From: a virus
Direction: 5' to 3' (one strand)
IMG/VR virus record: IMGVR_UViG_3300032236_001850
Coordinates: 1-52,391 of that record
DNA: 52,391 nucleotides
A model generated the notes under the pieces. That model worked only from the letters and a program-made list of their open reading frames with translations. It had not been told where the DNA came from and did no database searches. The position numbers were made by a program, and so were the translations under genes. Below are positions 15,739 through 23,726 of the stretch, piece by piece. How positions within the stretch are numbered: position 1 is the first letter of the stretch; every line of letters begins with the position of its first letter.

Positions 15739-17180
15739 TGACCACAAAGAAAAAGAAAAAACCAATAGTTGATATAGACGTTCTAAACTCGGATCAGAGG
15801 GAAGCTTTTGAAGAGTTGAGAGATTTTATATGCGACAGGGATGACGAAAATGTTTATGTTCTTAAGGGTTGGGCAGGTACAGGTAAAACCTTTTGTATAA
15901 GCGTTCTCGTTAGATACATTTTGGAAGTGGTGCATCCTAAAAGCGCTTGGTATAAAATAGCTGTAACTGGACCTACTAATAAATCGGTTAGAGTTATAAA
16001 GAAGACAAGCAATCTAAGAAATCCTAGAGTTACTTTCCAAACAATACACAAGCTTCTTGGTTTAACCGAGAAGATAACCAATGATGGGCAGCAAGTTTTT
16101 GTCAACCAGGAGAAGAACTTCAAACCACAGATCAACTCTGTGAAGCTTCTAATCATAGACGAGGTTTCCATGCTTAATGATGATCTTTTTCATGAGATCC
16201 TTAAATATCGGGACAAGCTAAAGATTATCTGCATGGGTGATCCAGCACAGATACCACCAGTGGGTAAACCTGACTGTATCCCGTTCAGAGACGAGTTAGC
16301 TGATCCTTATGGTATTAAAACTCTTCAACTCAAAAAGATAATGAGACAGAAAGAGGGTAATGCCATCATAGATTCCTCTGTGCTTATTCGTGAAGATCTT
16401 TGGTCTGAAAGAAATCCAGTTAAGCCTGTTACCTCTCTAAATTCACTTGGCGAGGGTGTGGAATTTTTAAATCTTAATGATGGGGAGACAAGGAAGGGCT
16501 TCGGTGATATTCTTGCCAAATATTTCAGATCAGAAGAATTTAAGGATGATTCTGAGTACTGCAAGATTATAGCATGGAGAAATAAAACGGTTTCCAGCAT
16601 GAATAATCTTGTTAGAAGAATCATATTCGGAGAGGATGAATGTAGATCTAAGATACTCGTTGGTGAAAAGTTAATTGCAAATTCTCCGGTTATAATTCAG
16701 GGGAATCTGATACTATTTAATACCAATGATGAATTTTCTGTTGAGTCTACCAAGATAAGGGAGATGAACATGGTTCTAAAAACATTCTCCCCCGTTATAG
16801 AAGTGAAACTAAAGTTCTATGATGCCGTGGTTAGCTATCTTAATGACGAGGATGAGATTGAGAAGACCTCAATAGAAATACTACATGAGGATAGTGAAGC
16901 CGAATTTTCCAAAATTGCAAACCTACTTAAACTGAAGGCAATAGAAAAGAAGGGCAGGGATAGAAGCTGGATAGATTACTACGATTTTATGAGAAACTTT
17001 GCTGATGTTAGCTTTGCATATGCAATAACAGCACACAAAAGCCAAGGGAGCACTTATAACACAACATTTGTACTGGAAGATGATATAGATGTAAACATCA
17101 ACGTTGTTGAAAGAAACAGAATCAAATATACTGCCTACACAAGATCAAGTAAAAAGGTTTACATATTGAAAAGATTTTAA
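15738..17180 (+). CDS. dda: Dda-like superfamily 1 DNA helicase
   Basis: 480 residues from the ATG at 15738; a longer in-frame start would overlap the previous gene. Motifs: Walker A GWAGTGKTFC (about residue 44), Ia-like VTGPTNKSVRVIKK, Walker B LLIIDEVSML, motif III GDPAQIPPVG, and motif V/VI AYAITAHKSQGSTYN with a final YTAYTRSSKKVYIL. This is the RecD/Pif1-like architecture of T4 Dda, a 5'-3' helicase that helps start replication and recombination. It has a full-length helicase core. The gene ends in a 4-base convergent overlap with the late-type gene on the minus strand. Confidence 0.85.
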   Translation: MTTKKKKKPIVDIDVLNSDQREAFEELRDFICDRDDENVYVLKGWAGTGKTFCISVLVRYILEVVHPKSAWYKIAVTGPTNKSVRVIKKTSNLRNPRVTFQTIHKLLGLTEKITNDGQQVFVNQEKNFKPQINSVKLLIIDEVSMLNDDLFHEILKYRDKLKIICMGDPAQIPPVGKPDCIPFRDELADPYGIKTLQLKKIMRQKEGNAIIDSSVLIREDLWSERNPVKPVTSLNSLGEGVEFLNLNDGETRKGFGDILAKYFRSEEFKDDSEYCKIIAWRNKTVSSMNNLVRRIIFGEDECRSKILVGEKLIANSPVIIQGNLILFNTNDEFSVESTKIREMNMVLKTFSPVIEVKLKFYDAVVSYLNDEDEIEKTSIEILHEDSEAEFSKIANLLKLKAIEKKGRDRSWIDYYDFMRNFADVSFAYAITAHKSQGSTYNTTFVLEDDIDVNINVVERNRIKYTAYTRSSKKVYILKRF

Positions 17181-18379
17181 ATAAGCCCTTGATTTAGTTT
17201 CCTTCCAATATTAACAGTTTGTCTAGTTACACCAATTTTTTTCATTATTCTATCTTGCATTTCTTGGAATCCATCGATCTTGTATAATTCTAGCGGATTC
17301 TTTTTGTAGAAATCACAAATTTTATCAAAATATTTTCTATGAAAATCATCAAGGCTTACATTATCTATATAATCTCGTATTAGGTCACTATAAATATTTG
17401 GTAAAATTGATGATAAATCAGTCATACCAAATATGGTATTAACATGTTCTAAAAATCTTAAAGAAAGAACATTGCCCCAACTACCATACCTGTCACACGT
17501 TATTTTGGTTATAGATAGGAGATTGTCAATAATGCATTTTTTTATAATGTCAACAACCTCCTCTGAAGTTGATTTGTTGGATATCTGTAAAAGAATGGTC
17601 CCGTTACTTCTCCTTGTAATGCTTGTTTTTTTTCCATAAACGTATTCGACGGTAATCCAGCTATGTAAGGCGCTATGAAAGTTATTCATAAACACATTTA
17701 AAATAAAATGATCATCCTCCTCTTCCTCGTTTATGGCAAATAAATTTTTTAATATAGCATCCCTAAGACCGCTATGCAGCGTGGGTGAGATAGTATATCT
17801 TTTATTCCCCAAAGTAAGTAGTTGATTATTTATTAATATTTGACTTTTTTTACCATGTTCATTAAAAGTGGCGTGGTACCCAAGATCTACCGAGAATTTG
17901 TTACATATATCTGCTATTTCCCTTAAATCTGCAGGTTCTGTAATTCCAGAATTTTGTTTTATGATTGATTCTATTTCACTTTTGGATTTACCAAGGATCC
18001 TTTTAATTCCTATTTCTTCTATTTTTTTAATAAGATTTTCCTTTTTTATCCCATTGATTGCTACCATTTTTGATATAAGATATAGGTATAAGCTATTTAA
18101 ACATTCGTTTAGAGATGGAAATGCTCTGTCAACAAAAGTATTTCCCTGGGATACGCATTTATATGCATACCCACCATCACCGGTTGGATAAAGCATTGTC
18201 TTGGAGCCGACACCATTCATATGAATAAAACCGCTGGATTTTACATCGAATGTTATGAATCCTGGTTGTTTAAGTGCCATTATTCCATTCATCGTTTCAT
18301 TTCTTCCCAATTCTCTGGTTAGCTCGGCAGCTTGTTCTTTCTTGCTTGCCTCGAATAATCTGAAGTTTAATATTTTCAT
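17177..18379 (-). CDS. Late-type protein with targeting-like N-terminus
   Basis: 400 residues beginning MKILNFRLFEASKKEQ; L-F-E before A is a candidate cleavage site. The region around residues 60-105 (LYPTGDGGYAYKCVSQGN, then FPSLNECLNSLYLYLISK) loosely parallels the protein at 10746-12014. The remainder is mixed and unknown, with a DFHRKYFDKICDFYKKN helix near the C-terminus. It is a single-gene minus-strand unit, with a class B motif only three bases before the ATG. The helicase gene converges on its 3' end. Confidence 0.7.
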   Translation of the reverse strand: MKILNFRLFEASKKEQAAELTRELGRNETMNGIMALKQPGFITFDVKSSGFIHMNGVGSKTMLYPTGDGGYAYKCVSQGNTFVDRAFPSLNECLNSLYLYLISKMVAINGIKKENLIKKIEEIGIKRILGKSKSEIESIIKQNSGITEPADLREIADICNKFSVDLGYHATFNEHGKKSQILINNQLLTLGNKRYTISPTLHSGLRDAILKNLFAINEEEEDDHFILNVFMNNFHSALHSWITVEYVYGKKTSITRRSNGTILLQISNKSTSEEVVDIIKKCIIDNLLSITKITCDRYGSWGNVLSLRFLEHVNTIFGMTDLSSILPNIYSDLIRDYIDNVSLDDFHRKYFDKICDFYKKNPLELYKIDGFQEMQDRIMKKIGVTRQTVNIGRKLNQGLI

Positions 18380-18382
18380 CCT

Positions 18383-18391
18383 CTATATATC
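18383..18391 (-). promoter_or_regulatory. Class B motif GATATATAG three bases before an ATG
   Basis: The minus strand reads TTGATATATAGAGGATG. The same GATATATAG nonamer occurs at 29880 and 23190. A T4-like late box this close to the ATG would place transcription start at or just past the initiator, suggesting a leaderless message. Confidence 0.5.
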
Positions 18392-18405
18392 AAAAAAATA
18401 CAAAA

Positions 18406-18440
18406 TCATTTTTTTATTTCGCGAATCTTTCATATGTTTG
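18406..18440 (+). promoter_or_regulatory. Class A promoter before the UPF0114 gene
   Basis: A T7 run, then TCG at 18419, 11 bases, and TATGTTTG at 18433-18440. Spacing is identical to the other six copies. It makes upstream ATGs at 18434 and 18443 unlikely starts. Confidence 0.75.
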
Positions 18441-18463
18441 CAATGAAATTAAAAACAATTAAA

Positions 18464-18961
18464 ATGATTAAAAAATTAGTAGAAAATTTGATCTTTGGAT
18501 CCCGATGGTTACTTATACCATTCTATTTGGGTCTTATTGTAGTCATGACAATTTACACTTTTGTCTACACCAAGGAGATTCTCCATCTGGTGTCGGAAGT
18601 TAATCACATAACCAAGGAAGAGGTTATGCTGATGATTCTGGAACTTGTGGATATTGTTATGATAGCAAACTTGGTCAAGATGATTATAACGGGAAGTTAT
18701 AATTCTTTTGTTGACAAGTCACACGGAGTTGATGGTGAGAATGTTTCATCAGGAATGCTTAAAGTTAAGATGAGTACTTCACTCATCGGTGTTTCTTCGA
18801 TTCACTTATTACAAACGTTTATTAATGCCTCTGCCATTAGTTGGGATAACCTAAATAAACAAATGCTTATACATGGATCATTCCTTGTGGGCTCGCTAAT
18901 ACTAGCAATAATAGATTACTTACACGAAAAAGCTGAAGCAAATGCAGGAGGACATCACTAA
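18464..18961 (+). CDS. UPF0114 (YqhA-like) integral membrane protein
   Basis: 165 residues from the ATG at 18464, chosen because earlier in-frame starts lie in or next to the promoter box, and because MIKKLVENLIFGSRWLLIPF matches the usual family start. Four hydrophobic segments are visible: about 17-37, 55-80, 105-125 and 140-157. ELVDIVMIANLVKMIITGSY and the following SGMLKVKMSTSLIGVSSIHL are family hallmarks. The biochemical function of UPF0114 proteins is not well defined. A phage copy behind a strong host-type promoter suggests an effect on the host inner membrane early in infection. It ends in a GGHH tail. Confidence 0.8.
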   Translation: MIKKLVENLIFGSRWLLIPFYLGLIVVMTIYTFVYTKEILHLVSEVNHITKEEVMLMILELVDIVMIANLVKMIITGSYNSFVDKSHGVDGENVSSGMLKVKMSTSLIGVSSIHLLQTFINASAISWDNLNKQMLIHGSFLVGSLILAIIDYLHEKAEANAGGHH

Positions 18962-19136
18962 AAAACAGAAAGAGCATCTGGTTATCATTATAGATGACCT
19001 GGGTAAAATCTCGCCAAAAAAGTACTCTTGTCCATTCGAGAACAAGACAAAGGAGGAAGCAGTAAAAGCTGCTAAGGCTCAGTATGAGCTAAACAACAAG
19101 AACATTTATTATAAATCTTATTATTTCGAACACTAA
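18942..19136 (+). CDS. Hypothetical protein, 64 aa
   Basis: It overlaps the UPF0114 gene by 20 bases with a GCAGGAGG-type sequence just after its start. The protein is basic and helical, with a strand (HLVIIIDDLGKIS) and a helix (KEEAVKAAKAQYELNN). No family is recognised. Confidence 0.55.
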   Translation: MQEDITKKQKEHLVIIIDDLGKISPKKYSCPFENKTKEEAVKAAKAQYELNNKNIYYKSYYFEH

Positions 19137-19149
19137 TTTAATTTTAACT

Positions 19150-19632
19150 ATGAAGAATTTTTTCTATCTTTTTCTGACAATCTTTATTGTCTCGTGTGTG
19201 GGTAATCACCACAAAAAACACAATGGTGAAACCTATGCAACTACAGATCGACCTGGATATTGCTATCATGGCAATGATGGCCTTTGGTATCTGTACTACC
19301 TAAATTCTACCGGTAATGGTTACACTTATGCTGGTACAGCCCAAAACTTTACAAGTTACAACTCATCAGAGACTGTTAGCTGGTCTCCAACAGCAGAGAA
19401 TGTAACAAATTTTGAATCTGTTCCTGAAGGAGTAGCGGAATCTATGACAGAAGCAACGGGTGAAACGACAGGTGGAACTGAAGCTACTGAAGGTGCAGAT
19501 GGAAGCATGTCGGAAGCTGATGGAAGTTCTGAAGGTGGATCTGATGGTGATTCAGGTTCTAGCAGTTCAGATTCAGGATCCGGTGGAGGTGACTCTGGTG
19601 GAGGTGGAGACGGTGGAGGTGGCGGAGAATAG
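19150..19632 (+). CDS. Lipoprotein with acidic Gly/Ser-rich tail
   Basis: 160 residues. MKNFFYLFLTIFIVSC is a lipoprotein signal with the cysteine at residue 16. Residues 30-75 are aromatic (NDGLWYLYYLNSTGNGYTY). The C-terminal half is low complexity, rich in Gly, Ser, Glu and Asp, ending in a poly-Gly segment. It would be anchored on a membrane after export. It lies last in the class A unit, followed by a terminator. Function is unknown. Confidence 0.7.
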   Translation: MKNFFYLFLTIFIVSCVGNHHKKHNGETYATTDRPGYCYHGNDGLWYLYYLNSTGNGYTYAGTAQNFTSYNSSETVSWSPTAENVTNFESVPEGVAESMTEATGETTGGTEATEGADGSMSEADGSSEGGSDGDSGSSSSDSGSGGGDSGGGGDGGGGGE

Positions 19633-19644
19633 CCATAAAAACAT

Positions 19645-19674
19645 AAAAAACCCAATCTGATGATTGGGTTTTTT
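19645..19674. terminator. Bidirectional rho-independent terminator
   Basis: AACCCAATCTGATGATTGGGTT hairpin flanked by A and T runs, between the lipoprotein gene and the convergent vWA gene. Confidence 0.85.
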
Positions 19675-19675
19675 A

Positions 19676-20644
19676 TTAATCGTCAAATTCTGTTAATGCT
19701 CCGACTGGGGCAAATATTATTTTACCAAATGGTGGTTTATTGTACATTTGTGGTGAACATATAAACCAAATGACCTTATTCACATATTTTTTAATATTGA
19801 ATTGACTTTCTTTTGGCATTTCACCACCAGTATCCGTTAAATAAATAAAAACCGAGGGGTTTATTTTTTCATCTTCAACGTATTTGAAAGGAGGTAGAAA
19901 TCCACAATCGTTACCCCCTGTGGTTGCCCATTTGGAAAGATCCGGAAGTTGACCTCTTTTAATATTTACTTTATCAACATTATCTATTTGATCGCTACAG
20001 TATATAATATAAAGTGTATCGCACTTAAACTTTTTTGCTAAAAAGACAACCTCGTTAATAAAGGTCTTTGATTGGTTTTCCGATATCGAACCTGAAGTAT
20101 CGACTGCAGCAACTATTGTTTTCAATGTTTCCACTCCGCTTCTTTTCTGTCCATATATTGCTGTTCCTCCGGCTATAAATCTTCTATTTGGAAAAACCCA
20201 ATCCATTTTATTTACCGCCTTGTCAAAGAATCTTTTTAATTCTCCTTTCCAATCAACTAGAGCTGTTGTTCCTATTGAAGAATCAAGCATGGATCTTATG
20301 CTATCTGTTACTGCTCCCCCGTTAGTTGAAAGAGCCGATGCTGTTATTTTTCCCCAATCCGGCATTTTTATTTTTTTGTCGTAGGTTGTTGATTTTTTAT
20401 CTCCCTTATATTCTTTAGCATCAGTTTTTATAAGCTTTCCCTTGTTAGCAACATCGTTTGTTGTCGCAGCAGAATCACTTCCCTTACCAGTTGCTTTTGG
20501 AATATCTGACATAATATTGGGATTTTCTGAGAATTCAACATTCCCAATTTCCCCTTCCGGTTCACCATTATTGTTAACTTTTTCTCCTCCCTTTTTGGAG
20601 TCTTTTTTATTAACTACTGAATATTGACCTTTTTTTACTAACAT
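19676..20644 (-). CDS. DUF2201-type vWA protein
   Basis: 322 residues. The N-terminal third is basic and low complexity. The C-terminal half holds a vWA-like fold: TIVAAVDTSGSISENQSK (MIDAS DxSxS), a conserved Thr in KWATTGGNDCGF, and FIYLTDTGGEMP. This matches the VWA-like domain that in many bacteria is fused behind a DUF2201_N metallopeptidase; here it is a separate gene 3 bases downstream of that peptidase. With the MoxR ATPase gene it makes a three-gene ATPase/peptidase/vWA set. Such sets are thought to remodel or activate protein complexes. Confidence 0.8.
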   Translation of the reverse strand: MLVKKGQYSVVNKKDSKKGGEKVNNNGEPEGEIGNVEFSENPNIMSDIPKATGKGSDSAATTNDVANKGKLIKTDAKEYKGDKKSTTYDKKIKMPDWGKITASALSTNGGAVTDSIRSMLDSSIGTTALVDWKGELKRFFDKAVNKMDWVFPNRRFIAGGTAIYGQKRSGVETLKTIVAAVDTSGSISENQSKTFINEVVFLAKKFKCDTLYIIYCSDQIDNVDKVNIKRGQLPDLSKWATTGGNDCGFLPPFKYVEDEKINPSVFIYLTDTGGEMPKESQFNIKKYVNKVIWFICSPQMYNKPPFGKIIFAPVGALTEFDD

Positions 20645-20647
20645 GTT

Positions 20648-21664
20648 TTAAATTTCTATATCGCCGTTATTGTACACTTTTTTTATTGTACCACTTCCAC
20701 CTGATTTTAATACTACCTTATCGCCAACCTTAGGTAATAGTTTTCCGTTACTTTCCCCTGGTTTACCTTCTCCAGGTTTTCCTTCACCTTCTCCAGGTTC
20801 TCCGTTACCTTCCCCTTCTCCAGGTTCTCCGTTACCTTCTCCAGGTTCTCCATCACCTTCTCCAGGTTCTCCATCACCTTCTCCAGGTTCTCCATCACCT
20901 TCTTCATCTCCATCTCCATCTCCATCACCTTCTTCTGATTCTCCATCACCTTCCCCAGGTTCTCCTTCTCCAGATTCGTTATCTCCTTCCGCATCTTCCT
21001 GTTCATCTGAATCGTTTTTTCCCTCTTGTACTTGAAGATCTTCATTTGCTTCCGGTGTTTTCTCCTCTGGATCGTTAACTTCGCCCATCGCTGCCTGCAT
21101 CATAAGCTGATCTATTCTATTCATTGCTCCATCCTCTAAGAGTAGCTGGTAAATATCTTCAGCTCTCATACCAGCATATTTTCTTTCGTATAATCCAGCT
21201 TCCTTACCGCCCATTATTGGTTTTTTCCATTTACCGTTTATGAAATTGTCGTCGTGAATTAATAGCGGGTTTATTGCATAATCACAAGCAACGTTCCATA
21301 ATCTTGGATCTCTATTCTCTCTTCTTATATTATGCTGAAACATACAATGAAGAACCTCATGTGCAAGAACAAATCTTAGTGCTTCATCCGATTGATCCTG
21401 CACAAATTTTGGATGGAATATAATGGAAATTCCATTTGTGCACATTGTTGGTGGATCTATTTTATCTGAACCATAGATATCCAAATGCGCCAGCAATCTT
21501 CCGTAAAGATTTGCATTAAGATTAAGCCATAAAATGGCTCGCTTCATCTTTTTGTTTATCTCCTCAGAATCATAGGATTCCGACTCGTTTATGGCTTTAA
21601 TGTAAACATTAAAGCTAGTTATAGCCTTTCCTATGCCGGATCTAGTTTCTAATAATCTTTCCAT
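20648..21664 (-). CDS. DUF2201_N-type putative metallopeptidase with Gly/Glu/Pro repeats
   Basis: 338 residues. FVLAHEVLHCMFQHNIRREN has the HExxH zinc-protease motif at about residue 88, followed by DPRLWNVACDYAIN, typical of this putative metallopeptidase family. Near the N-terminus VYIKAINESESY contains an I-N-E site like the predicted prohead-protease sites of the cohort. Residues about 225-315 are GEGDGEPGEG-type repeats. The last 25 residues form a small KOW/SH3-like patch (KVVLKSGGSGTIKKVYNNGD). The gene lies 5 bases after the MoxR gene. Catalytic activity is inferred only. Confidence 0.75.
   Translation of the reverse strand: MERLLETRSGIGKAITSFNVYIKAINESESYDSEEINKKMKRAILWLNLNANLYGRLLAHLDIYGSDKIDPPTMCTNGISIIFHPKFVQDQSDEALRFVLAHEVLHCMFQHNIRRENRDPRLWNVACDYAINPLLIHDDNFINGKWKKPIMGGKEAGLYERKYAGMRAEDIYQLLLEDGAMNRIDQLMMQAAMGEVNDPEEKTPEANEDLQVQEGKNDSDEQEDAEGDNESGEGEPGEGDGESEEGDGDGDGDEEGDGEPGEGDGEPGEGDGEPGEGNGEPGEGEGNGEPGEGEGKPGEGKPGESNGKLLPKVGDKVVLKSGGSGTIKKVYNNGDIEI
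20742..20975. repeat. Low-complexity repeats encoding GEGDGEP-type residues
   Basis: Repeats of ccttctccaggttctccatca and close variants on the plus strand encode Gly-Glu-(Asp/Pro)-rich residues of the metallopeptidase on the minus strand. The tract is a likely slippage site and an acidic disordered linker. Confidence 0.75.
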
Positions 21665-21669
21665 GGATA

Positions 21670-23166
21670 TTATATGTGTCCACTTGATTTTAATTTCCCC
21701 GTTAATAGAACAACAGCATCTCTTTTTGGACCTTCTTTATCTGTTGGAAGCGGTGTAAATTCTGGGAATTTACCAAGTATTAATGTTTTGTACATCCAGG
21801 ATAAAACTTCATTTTCATCATATCTAGAAATGTATTTTAATGCATTGTAAATTTTAGTAGGATCATACTCCTCTATTCTACCAAGTAGTAATGTTGCTAT
21901 ACCGTAAAGAACTGCGATGTCTGTCTTTGCTTTCATTACCAATGGAACATCGTCTGGATCTTCTAATATTCTATCAAGATCACTTTCCGGTATTTCTTTA
22001 AGAACTTTAAGGTAGTCTACGAAATCTGTTGCTCCTTCTATACCAACGGATGGTGAGAATATGTCAAATATTTGATCCATTGGAAGTTGTCTCCAGTTTT
22101 TCAAACCTTTAATTTTTAATTTACCAGCTAATTTAAGTGCTCCATCGGTCCAAGATCTAGGTGATGGATAAACTTTACCTTGATCTGGATCATTCTTATG
22201 AAATAAATGTTTCTTTCTCATAATGAATGCAGGTAATTCTGGTAATATTTTACTGTGTCCTACTGCAAATTCTTCCCATTCTTCTGGTTTAGGCACAAAG
22301 TTATAAACATCAAATCTATTTGCAAGAGCTGTCGACATTGGGTGGATATCAGCATCCGGGTCATCCTCTTGTCTGTTACCAGCTCCAACTATAATCCATT
22401 TATCAGGTAATTGGTAATCACCAATTCTGCCAGCTTGTACGAATTTAAGAAGCACATTATAGATTGGACCTTGAGCTCTGTTCATCTCATCAAGGAATAC
22501 TATACCACCTTTTCCATTCTCACCGTTATCTCTTGGTAATATAGATGGCGGGTTATCTCTGGTAAATCCTGAACCTGGATCGATAATAGCACCATTTTTA
22601 ACAACAGATGGTGTTATCTCGTGCTGTGATGGTATACCTCTAAAATCCTCAGGCAACATTGTTTCCAAATCTAGGAATAGGAAATTACATCCTATTTTGG
22701 AAGCTGCTTCAACCACAATTTCAGTTTTACCAATACCTGGTGCACCGTACATAAAAATAGGTTTTGCTCTTTCTCCTGCAACTTTTAATTCATATAGATC
22801 AATGATTTGGTTTTGTAGAAATTTACCTGATTTATCTATCGGGTTACCAGATTTAACTCCCCCTGGCCAACCAGTTCCAACCACAGCCTCATCTAGAGAT
22901 TCAGTAATACCAACTTCTCCAAAGAAATTTCTAAATTGGTCCAGAATAGGTCCATTCTCAGGCACAAATAACATGGCTCCAGGAAGTCCTTTTTTAGGAC
23001 CTCTTTTAATTTTTCTAATTTTATCATTTGCAAGAAGCTCAAAGAAATCCTTTGTCCATCCTGTGAATTTATCTATAACATTTGCTTTTAACCAGCTAAA
23101 AAGTCCTTCGTTGACCATGTATGATTCATTAACATAATCCTGAAAATTAAAAATTCTTTTTTTCAT
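21670..23166 (-). CDS. MoxR-like AAA+ ATPase with targeting-like N-terminus
   Basis: 498 residues. It starts MKKRIFNFQDYVNESYMVNE, similar to the other targeting-like peptides. The AAA+ core follows: Walker A IFMYGAPGIGKTEIVVEA (about residue 139), LFLDLETMLPEDFRGIP, Walker B GGIVFLDEMNRAQ, sensor 1 WIIVGAGNRQEDD, and ALANRFDVYNF as the arginine-finger region. The C-terminal third is a helical lid. MoxR ATPases usually work with vWA partners, and here the partner genes follow directly. A class B motif sits 23 bases upstream. Confidence 0.85.
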   Translation of the reverse strand: MKKRIFNFQDYVNESYMVNEGLFSWLKANVIDKFTGWTKDFFELLANDKIRKIKRGPKKGLPGAMLFVPENGPILDQFRNFFGEVGITESLDEAVVGTGWPGGVKSGNPIDKSGKFLQNQIIDLYELKVAGERAKPIFMYGAPGIGKTEIVVEAASKIGCNFLFLDLETMLPEDFRGIPSQHEITPSVVKNGAIIDPGSGFTRDNPPSILPRDNGENGKGGIVFLDEMNRAQGPIYNVLLKFVQAGRIGDYQLPDKWIIVGAGNRQEDDPDADIHPMSTALANRFDVYNFVPKPEEWEEFAVGHSKILPELPAFIMRKKHLFHKNDPDQGKVYPSPRSWTDGALKLAGKLKIKGLKNWRQLPMDQIFDIFSPSVGIEGATDFVDYLKVLKEIPESDLDRILEDPDDVPLVMKAKTDIAVLYGIATLLLGRIEEYDPTKIYNALKYISRYDENEVLSWMYKTLILGKFPEFTPLPTDKEGPKRDAVVLLTGKLKSSGHI

Positions 23167-23189
23167 TACCTCTATTTTTATTTTATTAT

Positions 23190-23198
23190 CTATATATC
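23190..23198 (-). promoter_or_regulatory. Class B motif GATATATAG before the MoxR operon
   Basis: The minus strand reads GCGATATATAGATAA, then an A-rich leader to the ATG at 23166. It is back-to-back with the class A promoter that drives the plus-strand operon at 23259. Confidence 0.5.
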
Positions 23199-23205
23199 GC
23201 CAAAA

Positions 23206-23240
23206 ATATTTTTATATTCCGAAAGAATTTATTACTTTTG
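23206..23240 (+). promoter_or_regulatory. Class A promoter before 23259
   Basis: T-rich run, CCG at 23219, 11 bases, TACTTTTG at 23233-23240, then CAATATAAAA. Same spacing as the other copies. Confidence 0.75.
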
Positions 23241-23258
23241 CAATATAAAAATGAAGAA

Positions 23259-23726
23259 ATGGATAAAGATCTAGCTGAAGCGGAAGCAAGAGTTCTAAAT
23301 TATATAAGAACAACCAAGGAATATTCTGAAATGAATTTCCAGGATAATAACAGTAAAATATGGGTTGCCCATAATTCGCTGATTGCCGCTGCCAAAATAT
23401 ACATCATCGACAATTATAAATTGATTGACGATTACACTGATCTTGATCTTATATTGAGAAGTGGAGCAACAGGCGGGAGGTTTTATTTTGGGCCAAAAAG
23501 AAACAGGGAGGTTTCTAGATCAAAGGAGTTAACCAGAATTTTAAAAGAACTGGATAACCAAACAATAGTTATAGAAAGCTTCGATGAAGCTATCTATGAC
23601 TGGACAGATGGGGATTTTTCAGTGGTGTTCAATGGTGAATCATACAATTGGATAGACGATGATTCAGTTATAAGTATAGCGTCTTACATAGAAAAAAAAT
23701 TAGAGGAAAATGAAATACAATATTGA
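23259..23726 (+). CDS. Hypothetical protein, 155 aa
   Basis: The ATG at 23259 is chosen because an earlier in-frame start falls inside the promoter; an ATG at 23251 opens only an 8-codon frame. It is acidic and mostly helical at the N-terminus (KDLAEAEARVLNYIRTTKEY). The C-terminal part has DEAIYDWTDGDFSVVFNGES and DDDSVISIASYIEKKLEEN. No family is recognised. It overlaps the RNA ligase gene by 17 bases, so they are probably coupled. Confidence 0.65.
   Translation: MDKDLAEAEARVLNYIRTTKEYSEMNFQDNNSKIWVAHNSLIAAAKIYIIDNYKLIDDYTDLDLILRSGATGGRFYFGPKRNREVSRSKELTRILKELDNQTIVIESFDEAIYDWTDGDFSVVFNGESYNWIDDDSVISIASYIEKKLEENEIQY

Noticed and set aside
19356-19655. Minus-strand Pro/Ser-rich frame
   Set aside because: Shadow of the Gly/Ser/Asp tail of the lipoprotein at 19150-19632.
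20670-21035. Plus-strand Pro/Ser-rich frame
   Set aside because: Shadow of the GEGDGEP repeats in the metallopeptidase gene; no start context and no promoter.
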